NCBI GenBank assembly: GCA_028284675.1
Contig: JANQRI010000043.1
Span: 1 to 23,184 of the forward strand
Origin: Gammaproteobacteria bacterium
GTDB taxonomy: Bacteria > Pseudomonadota > Gammaproteobacteria > HTCC5015
Direction of reading: 5' to 3'
DNA: 23,184 nt
A program made the translations under genes and the position numbers. Positions 15,313 to 22,700 of this stretch are shown piece by piece (within the stretch, counting starts at the first letter, position 1; each line of letters opens with the position of its first letter). The notes below the pieces were generated by a model, which was not told where the DNA came from, made no database searches, and was given only the letters and a program-made list of their open reading frames with translations.

Positions 15313-16836
15313 ATGACGGAGCGGCTGCCTGCTGTCTTTGACAAAACCGCCGCACAATATCCCGAAAAAACCGCGCTTCAGCACAAGAAAAATACATTAA
15401 GCTATGCTGAGCTGGCATCGCAAAGCGATGCTCTGGCGGCGCGGCTGGTGGAGCGCGGTGTACAGCCGGGTCAGTGTGTAGGTATTCTGGCCGACCATGG
15501 AATCGAGCCGGTCGTCATATTTTGGGCGATCCTAAAAGCGGGAGCGATCGCGGTTCATCTGAATGAGAGTCTGCAGACTGAAGGTCTGGCGGATATTCTG
15601 AACGATTGCGGGCCGGTATTGATATTCAGTAGCAGCCGTTATGCGGAAGAACGTTTGGCATCTGTCTTCCGGCGTGAGGCTGTTCTGCTGATTGAGGAAG
15701 ACTATCCGTCGCTGGTGGCGGACAGTGATCTAAAAGCGCCGGACCATCAGGGCGTGCCCGGTGATATCGCCACGATCATATATACCTCCGGTAGCACCGG
15801 TAGGCCCAAAGGGGTTTGCTTATCGCATCGGGGCTTACTGTTGGTTGCAAATGCTGATGCGGCACTGATGAATATCAGCGCTCAGGACAGTTACCTGATG
15901 CTGGTTCCGCTGCATTATGTGCATGGGGTTTTGCAGTTACTGATCCATTTGCTCAACGGTGCAAGCATTCACTTTGCCGGTGGGTTTTTATTTCCGCGTA
16001 CCGTGATCAAACAACTGGCAGAAACCAAAGCCACCGGTTTTTCCGGTGTGCCGTTTCATTTAATCGCGTTGCTCGACAGGGCCGGGTTCGGTGATGCCGA
16101 ACTGCCGTCCCTGCGCTGGATGGCGGTAACCGGCGGTAAGTTTCCGGTAAGCCGCATTAAACAATTACGCGAAGCCCAGCCGGATATCGCGGTGTATGTC
16201 ACCTATGGGCAAACAGAATGCTCGCCGCGAATTACCGCACTGGATGCGGCAAAGATTGATCGCAAGCCCGAATCAGTCGGAGCAGCGCCATCCGGTATTG
16301 ATGTGCGCGTGGTGGATGAAGAAGGCCGGGCTTTATCAAACGGGGAGGTTGGCGAGGTAGTGGTAAAAGGCGATAACCTGATGGTGGGTTATTGGAACGA
16401 CCAGGCCGGCACCGAAACAGTAATTGATAAAGACGGTTGGTTGCATACCGGTGATTTGGGGCGTTTTGATGAAGAAGGTGATTTGTTTTTGGCCGGGCGC
16501 AAGCAGGCAATGATCAAGTCTGCCGGTGAGCGCATTTTCCCGGAAGAGATCGAACAGATTATTGTTACGCATCCTGCGGTGGCTGAGGTTGCGGTGGTGG
16601 GCGTGCCGGACCCACTCTATGGTCAGCGTATAGAGGCACATATTCAACCGGCGCAAAATACAGATGAAGAAATAGAAAGTGCGATCCGCAGCTATTGCCT
16701 GGAACGCATGCCGTTCGCGCGTGCGCCGAAAGCCTATCATCTGCATCAGCAGTTGCCGCGCAAGGCCAACGGTAAAATTGACCGGCAGCAATTACTGGAG
16801 AGTGGCACAGCAGCGGATAAGGCGGGCGGTGTATGA
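15313..16836 (+). CDS. AMP-forming acyl-CoA synthetase / acyl-ACP ligase (ANL superfamily)
   Basis: A 507-residue ANL-superfamily adenylating enzyme. Motifs: YTSGSTGRPKG (157-167, ATP loop), TYGQTE (297-302), LHTGDLGRFDEEGDLF (377-392, ribose-binding Asp381), the hinge GRKQAMIKSAGERIFPEE (395-412) and the catalytic lysine K488 in RKANGKID. It is close to full length for the family. It resembles the exosortase-associated acyl ligases that sit beside a stand-alone ACP in polysaccharide loci. The likely reaction is adenylation of a carboxylic or amino acid and transfer to the ACP encoded 5 bp upstream; CoA as acceptor cannot be excluded. It overlaps the next gene by 4 bp (ATGA). Confidence 0.93.
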   Translation: MTERLPAVFDKTAAQYPEKTALQHKKNTLSYAELASQSDALAARLVERGVQPGQCVGILADHGIEPVVIFWAILKAGAIAVHLNESLQTEGLADILNDCGPVLIFSSSRYAEERLASVFRREAVLLIEEDYPSLVADSDLKAPDHQGVPGDIATIIYTSGSTGRPKGVCLSHRGLLLVANADAALMNISAQDSYLMLVPLHYVHGVLQLLIHLLNGASIHFAGGFLFPRTVIKQLAETKATGFSGVPFHLIALLDRAGFGDAELPSLRWMAVTGGKFPVSRIKQLREAQPDIAVYVTYGQTECSPRITALDAAKIDRKPESVGAAPSGIDVRVVDEEGRALSNGEVGEVVVKGDNLMVGYWNDQAGTETVIDKDGWLHTGDLGRFDEEGDLFLAGRKQAMIKSAGERIFPEEIEQIIVTHPAVAEVAVVGVPDPLYGQRIEAHIQPAQNTDEEIESAIRSYCLERMPFARAPKAYHLHQQLPRKANGKIDRQQLLESGTAADKAGGV

Positions 16837-18200
16837 ACGACGATCTGCGCTCATTTTTAGAGTTTGTCCGCTCCAATAGTGCACGCGAGTATTTGTGTGT
16901 CGACAAACAGGTGTCGCCGGACTGGGAGCCTGCAGCAATAGTCGCGACTCTGGAAAAGAAAATGCGCATGCCGCTGATCGAGTTTACCGATGTGCAGGGC
17001 TCTGAGATGGCCATGGTTACGAATATCTGTGCATCGCTGCCGAGAATCGCAAAGTCACTGGGCATTGCACCGGCTGAGCTGGATGCGCGTTTGGTGCAGG
17101 CGTATGAAAAGCCGATTGCTCCTAAACTTTGGCAGAGCTCTGAAACACCGCCGGTGCGGGAATGTGTGGACCGGGGCGAGGCTGTTGACTTGTATCGCTT
17201 GCCGCAGATACGTGCGACCGCCGGTGAGGAGGCCGGTTATTTATCCGCAGCTGCGGTGATTGCAAATGATCCGCGCAGCGGTATTGCGAATATCAGTTAT
17301 CATCGCCTGATGATTACAGGCCGTAATCAGACCGCGATTTTTATGACACCCGACGGACATCTGGATCAGATCTTTCAGCAAAACACCGCAAAAAACCAGT
17401 CAACACCGGTGGTTGTTTTTATCGGTGCGCATCCGCTTTGGGCGTTAGGCAGTCTGGCAGCCGGCGGCCCGGAGGTTGATGAGCTGGCAGTGATCGGCGG
17501 TTTGCTCGGTTATCCATTGGATATTACACCGTCGCTGGTGGAGCCGGATTTGCCGGTACCGGCCCGCGCGGAAATCGTACTGGAAGGTTTTATTCGCCAT
17601 GACCGTCAGGTCGAGGAAGGGCCTTACGGCGAAGCACTGGGTTTTATGTCGAATAAAGAGCCGCAGCCTTTATTTGAAGTGGAAATAATGAGTACACGCG
17701 ATAATCCGCTTTTTCAGGATATCGTTGCCGGGCATATTGAGCATTTGAGTATGACCGGTACTGCGGTCAGGGTTCATTTGCAGCGCAGTGTGCTGGAGAA
17801 ATATCCGGCAGTGACCGAAATACATACACCAGGGCCAATGACTTTATACATCCGTTTAGCGGAAGACAAGCAGGGTCTGGATGTTAATGCGTTAATGCAT
17901 GAGATCCTCCAAACCCAGCGCTATGTTAAGCAGGTCGTCGTATTCGATGCGGATGTTGAATTGCGCAATGCGCAGCAGGTGCAATGGGCACTCGCGACGA
18001 TGGTGCAGGCCGACCGGGATATAATCATGTTGCCGGGGCAACCTGGTAATGGAATTGATCCGTCCGAGCATGATGGCAAAACCACTAAATGGGGTATTGA
18101 TGCAACCGCGAAAGCGGGCAGTCATGGTTTGCCGGAAAAAAATCAGATTCCGGAAGCAGCATTGGCAAAGGTTGATATTGATCAGCTTTTGAAACGTTAA
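16833..18200 (+). CDS. UbiD-family prenylated-FMN decarboxylase
   Basis: A 455-residue UbiD-family protein. The signature prFMN/active-site residues are present: R158 in NISYHRL and E262/E267 in EEGPYGEALG, matching the Arg-Glu-Glu triad of characterised decarboxylases. The C-terminal GNGIDPSE and KTTKWGIDAT segments are also family hallmarks. Members reversibly decarboxylate aromatic or alpha,beta-unsaturated acids with prenylated FMN supplied by a UbiX-type prenyltransferase, which is not in this window. Linked by a 4-bp overlap to an acyl ligase and ACP, it is probably not the ubiquinone enzyme but a pathway-specific (de)carboxylase. The stop codon is followed immediately by the first unit of a repeat array. 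Confidence 0.93.
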   Translation: MNDDLRSFLEFVRSNSAREYLCVDKQVSPDWEPAAIVATLEKKMRMPLIEFTDVQGSEMAMVTNICASLPRIAKSLGIAPAELDARLVQAYEKPIAPKLWQSSETPPVRECVDRGEAVDLYRLPQIRATAGEEAGYLSAAAVIANDPRSGIANISYHRLMITGRNQTAIFMTPDGHLDQIFQQNTAKNQSTPVVVFIGAHPLWALGSLAAGGPEVDELAVIGGLLGYPLDITPSLVEPDLPVPARAEIVLEGFIRHDRQVEEGPYGEALGFMSNKEPQPLFEVEIMSTRDNPLFQDIVAGHIEHLSMTGTAVRVHLQRSVLEKYPAVTEIHTPGPMTLYIRLAEDKQGLDVNALMHEILQTQRYVKQVVVFDADVELRNAQQVQWALATMVQADRDIIMLPGQPGNGIDPSEHDGKTTKWGIDATAKAGSHGLPEKNQIPEAALAKVDIDQLLKR

Positions 18201-18660
18201 GGTGTAGTGGCTTAGGTCTAATCATACAATATCAATAAAAGCGTTTGACCCAATTTAACGCTCAATTACTACTCTGTCATTCCTGCGCAGGCAGGAATCC
18301 AGGTTCACCTGCTCTCAAAAGGTGTGATGGCTTGGAATCTCATCATGCATTATCAAAAAAAGTGCCTGACCTCAGCTGACACTCAATCACAGCCCTGTCA
18401 TTCCTGTGCAGGCAGGAATCCAGGTTCACCTGCTCTCAAAAGGTGTGATGGCTTAGAGTCTCATCATGCATTATCAACAAAAGTGCTTGACCTCAGCTGA
18501 CACTCAATCACAACCCTGTCATTCCTGCGCAGGCAGGAATCCAGGTTCACCTGGTCTCAAAAGGTGTGATGGCTTAGAGTTTTATCATGCATTATCAATA
18601 AAAGTGTTTGATCTCAGCTGACACTCAATCACAACCCTGTCATTCCTGCGCAGGAATGAC
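18201..18660 (+). repeat. Tandem array 1 of a 120/121-bp repeat (four units)
   Basis: Units start at 18201, 18321, 18442 and 18563, each opening with GGTGTGATGGCTTA or a variant. Each unit holds a TCATGCATTATCAATAAAAG stretch, a CTCAGCTGACACTCAATCAC stretch and the palindrome ATTCCTGCGCAGGCAGGAAT. It ends CAGGTTCACCTGCTCTCAAAA, where CACCT can pair with AGGTG of the next unit. Unit 1 is the most diverged. Unit 4 is cut short within the palindrome, which closes as CATTCCTGCGCAGGAATGAC. No coding potential is evident. Confidence 0.9.
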
Positions 18661-18839
18661 TAGCGTGTTATTGTTTTTTTATTCACTATTGCCTTGTCTG
18701 ACCATCGCGAATGGTGAAAATGTGGGTTTTGCAGAGGCAAAAACCTGCGAGCGGTGCTCGTTTAAATTTGAAATAGGTTTTGAAAAAATATATACGGTCG
18801 TTTGTTTGGTTTTTTTCATTAAAGCTATTGAATAGCATC
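18661..18839. other. AT-rich spacer with two hairpins between repeat blocks
   Basis: This segment is not repeat DNA apart from its right end (TTTTTTTCATTAAA and following), which resembles the end of the second spacer (19364-19470). Inside are two successive hairpins: GGTTTTGC 18725-18732 against GCAAAAACC 18737-18745, and CGAGC 18748-18752 against GCTCG 18756-18760 followed by TTTAAATTT. The second is terminator-like for plus-strand transcription out of the UbiD gene. Confidence 0.35.
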
Positions 18840-18982
18840 CTGGATTCCTGCCTGCGCAGGAATGACGAGTGGGTTGGTATTTATGTATGCATCCTTTAGT
18901 TATTTTTGAAATATAACCATTGTTGCATATGTCGTTATAAAATTTACATCATGCCAGATTCCTGCTTGGACAGGAATCCAGG
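18840..18982 (-). repeat. Repeat B, copy 1
   Basis: It begins with the array palindrome in the opposite orientation (CTGGATTCCTGCCTGCGCAG) and continues with a 90-odd-bp AT-rich body containing GTATGCATCCTTTAGTTATT. It ends at a second, imperfect palindrome (ATTCCTGCTTGGACAGGAAT). It is nearly identical to copy 3 at 19587-19727. Confidence 0.85.
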
Positions 18983-19000
18983 TTTGGCTACTCTCAATAA

Positions 19001-19363
19001 GGTGTAATGGTTTAGTATCCAATCATGCATTATCAATAAAAGTGTTTGATCTCAGCTGACACTCAATCACAGCCATGTCATTCCTGCGCAGGCAGGAACC
19101 CAGGTTCACCTGTTCTCAAAAGGTGTGATGGCTTGGAATCTCATCATGCATTATCAATAAAAGTGCCTGACGTCAGCTGACACTCAATCACAACCTTGTC
19201 ATTCCTGCGCAGGCAGGAATCCAGGTTCGCCTGCTCTCAAAAGATATGATAGCTTAGAGTCTCATCGTATATTATCAATAAAAGTGCCTGACCTCAGCTG
19301 ACACTCAATCACAATCCTGTCATTCCTGCGCAGGCAGGAATCCAGGTTTATCTGCTCTCAAAA
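19001..19363 (+). repeat. Tandem array 2 of the 121-bp repeat (three units)
   Basis: Units start at 19001, 19122 and 19243, each exactly 121 bp, in the same orientation and with the same internal order as array 1. The last unit opens GATATGATAGCTTA and ends CTGCTCTCAAAA at 19363. Differences between units are scattered substitutions, not length changes. Confidence 0.9.
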
Positions 19364-19470
19364 TGATGGATTGAATTGCTGTTTACTCCGAGATATAAAG
19401 TTCTATTTTTTATACATATGCAGCCGCTTATTTGGTTATCTTTTTTTCATTAAACTTATCGAAGGGTGCG

Positions 19471-19586
19471 CTGGATTCCTGCCTGCGCAGGAATGACGAG
19501 TGAGTTGGTTTTTATGTGTGCATCCATTATTTGATTTTTTCATGTAAAACTGTTGCCGCGTGTATCATTAAATAATTTCCAATACC
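19471..19586 (-). repeat. Repeat B, copy 2 (diverged)
   Basis: It shares the opening palindrome and GAATGACGAGTG...TTGGT...TTTATGT.TGCATCC with copies 1 and 3. After about 60 bp the body diverges (ATTTTTTCATGTAAAAC), and it lacks the second palindrome. It abuts copy 3. Confidence 0.7.
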
Positions 19587-19727
19587 CTGGATTCCTGCCT
19601 GCGCAGGAATGACGAGTGGATTGGTATTTATGTATGCATCCTTTAGTTATTTTTGAAATATAACCATTGTTGCATATGTTGTTATAAAATTTACATCATG
19701 CCAGATTCCTGCCTGTACAGGAATGAC
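19587..19727 (-). repeat. Repeat B, copy 3
   Basis: It matches copy 1 almost base for base through the AT-rich body and ends with the palindrome ATTCCTGCCTGTACAGGAAT followed by GAC. It lies 54 bp beyond the stop codon of the minus-strand toxin-like gene, so its final palindrome could act as a 3' hairpin for that transcript. Confidence 0.85.
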
Positions 19728-19781
19728 TGGTGTGTGATGGTTGAAATAATATCCGGTCTTTAAAAAGTTACACAGCAAAAT

Positions 19782-22700
19782 TTATTGCAAAAAATCTTTT
19801 AGTAACTGTCTGTTGGGTTGCCCATTGATGTAATAGATATTTTTTATAAACTGTTTGCCGATTGCTTCCAGGTAAATTTTATAAGGATTTGTGCCCGGAT
19901 CAAGAATGCCGGGCAAATCTTCAAGTGGAATACCGCCCATACCTGTTATCCAGTCTAACAAAACAAAATCAGCAATTTTTGCAAGTGTCTCGGCGCCGGT
20001 AATACGGTGCGCCCCAGGCTCATCGTGTACTATTTCGATCTGATCGCGGGTGATATCGACGATCTGTGCCAGATCCAGTCCCTGTTCATCCACTGCCAGC
20101 ATCCTGCCCGGCTGGCTGTCAATTAAATACACTTTGCCGTTCAGGTTTGCGATATTAAAATAATGAGTGCCCTTCTGATACTCCAGTCGCAAAAACCCCC
20201 AGGTTTTTGACGGCATTTTTTGTAATGCGTTTCCAAGTTTTTGTAAAGCCCCGTTGTTTAAAGGAATCGGTATAATACGTCGGCCCGGTTGGTTTTCAAC
20301 TGCTTGTTTGTCATTCGTATCATCTGACGAAAGCCGGGCCTGCCGGATACGACCGTAATCAATTAGTACGCCGGTTTTTTCAGCACAACTCAAACAGTTT
20401 CGGTAAGGCATTGTTTTTAGATCACCGCTAAGGATGGCTGTGTCGGGAGTTTGATCAGCTCCCGGTTTGGGGTAATATGGGTTAATCTGCGTTATGTCCT
20501 GTGAGAATTTTTCGATATCAACCTCGGTTTGTGTGCCGGAATTATCAATATAACGGATCGGCGCACTAAAATAACTTTCAAAATTATTTACAAACTGTTC
20601 CCGGGTGGTTGTGAACACCTTTTGATCCAGCGATGCTACATCAGCGGCGAGTTTCGGTACGATAAAGCCTTTTGAGCGTAGCGCGGAAACCAGTCCCCAC
20701 CAGCTGACCGCTGCGGAGCCACGTAATTCGATCGATTGCATACGCAACCAATATTGGTCAGCGATATCACGGATGATAGAGCGATCACCGGCTTGCTTAT
20801 GCATGGCCTGGTTGTGAATTGTATTGGCGGCAGTGATGGCAATTTTTTTGTGCTCGCGGTTTTCAGGAATATGGTAGTCCGTGTGTTGCCAGGAGATAAA
20901 TCTGTCACCACTGGTTTTTTTAAAGCTGGTTTGTGTCAAATGAATTTTTTTGCCGGCAATTTTGGTGGTTGCAAGGTGCATTAAAGTGGGGTGTTGAGAG
21001 AACTCTTTTAGGCCAGCTGTTCTCCAAAGGTTTACATATTCTTCCGGTTTTTCAGAGTGTTTCCCGGCCGGTGAGAATGTTATGTTATAACTGTTTTTTC
21101 CAGGTAGGCGAATTTTCGATGCGATGTAAAGGTTGTTTGTATCTGTTAAAAACAGGTTAATTGCATCACTTTCTGAAGCTTTGTATTTATCTGCCAGTTT
21201 TGTTCTGAAAAAACTATTTCTATCCGGGTGATCCGGATTGAAGTGCCTGAGGTCTGGGTCTTTTGGATGATGCTCGACCTGCATCGAGTAACGTGTTCTT
21301 TGTAAATCCAGATAGGTTGTTGCAGCTTGCTTGCCTTTACGAATATCCGTAACTGTATTTGCTATAATTTTTTCTGAAGCGGCATCGAAGCTGTCAATGC
21401 GTTTTGTATTTGTGCCTCTGACGGTATGAATATTCTGATATTGCAGGTTTTGATCGGCAAACTGTTGCATTGTATCCAGTTGTGCGTCATTGGCAAATAA
21501 ATCTGTGGATGGTTGCTTGACTACAGGCGGCGCACTCTGGGGTTGTTGCGGCTGGGTAGCCTGATCAACATAAGTGTTTTGCAAGTTTTGTTGTTGCTGC
21601 TGTTGGAGTGCCTGTTCTTGCTGTATCTCAGCGATGGTTTTTGCTGGTGTGCTGCTGCCCTGGGGTTGTTGCGGAGGTGTAGTTATTAAACCGCCGACTT
21701 GTCCGCCGGAATCGTCAATATAGCGGATGGGTGCGCTGAAATAACTTTCGAAATTTTCAACAAACTGCTTGCGGGTGGTCGTGAATGCTTTTAAATCCAG
21801 TGCCGGAACACCATCCGCGAGCTTTGGCACCAAAAAACCTTTTGAACGCAAACCCGTAATCATGCCCTGCCAGGCTACTGCGGCGCCGCCGCGTTGTTTA
21901 ATTGAATGCATGCGCAGCCAGTATTGATTGGCCATATTTTGAATAATAGACCGGTCTCCCGGCAGCTTGTGCATCGCATGGTCGTAAATTTTATTTGCTT
22001 CGTTGGCAGCGATTAACCGGTCTGATTCGCTGGCCTCATTGCCCAGTTCGGCATGCAGCCACATGGCGACCATGCCTGTATCGGGATGTTTGAGAAAAAT
22101 TGAACGGGTTAACTTGACTTTTTTTCCGTCAATGTTTGTGCCGGCAATATGTGAGACGGCCGGAGAATTTATGAATGCTCTTGCGCTGCTGGTGAACCAA
22201 GTTACTATGTAGCTTTTTGGAGTAACGCCCTGAGGCAATCCGGGTACATCTTGTACCCCAGTCACATTGCCTTGGTTATCAAAAGTTTCAGTTTTGGTAT
22301 ATAGATTATCAGTATCCGAGAGAAATAACTGAATTAAATCAAATTCTGCTGCTTCTTTATAGGATTGAGTCAGGTAAGTATAAAATATGGAGTTTTTTGA
22401 TTTTTCCAATGCCCAGTTTTTACCCGGGTTAAAGTCTTCCAGGCCAGGGTCTTCCGGGAGAGCCGAGCGTTGCATATCGTAGCGTTTTTGCTGTAACTCC
22501 TGATGCAACCCGTTTGAGTTTTGTCCTTCACGTACATTATTGATTGTTTTGTTGATTAGTTTTTCAGACAGGTAATCAAAATGTGCAAGCCGTTTTGTGT
22601 TGGTTACTTCACTGCTATGGATATTTTGATACTCTGGGTGTTGATATACATATAGTCGCATCGCATACAGCTGAGCATCATTGACAAATAAAGCTTGGGG

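Noticed and set aside
18608..18835. 75-codon plus-strand frame in the repeat island
   Set aside because: It starts inside a repeat unit and runs into the AT-rich spacer; no ribosome-binding site or family.
18201..19363. CRISPR array or integron attC array as an explanation for the repeats
   Set aside because: The 121-bp units are contiguous with no unique spacers, and there are no cas genes, integrase or attC core motifs nearby.
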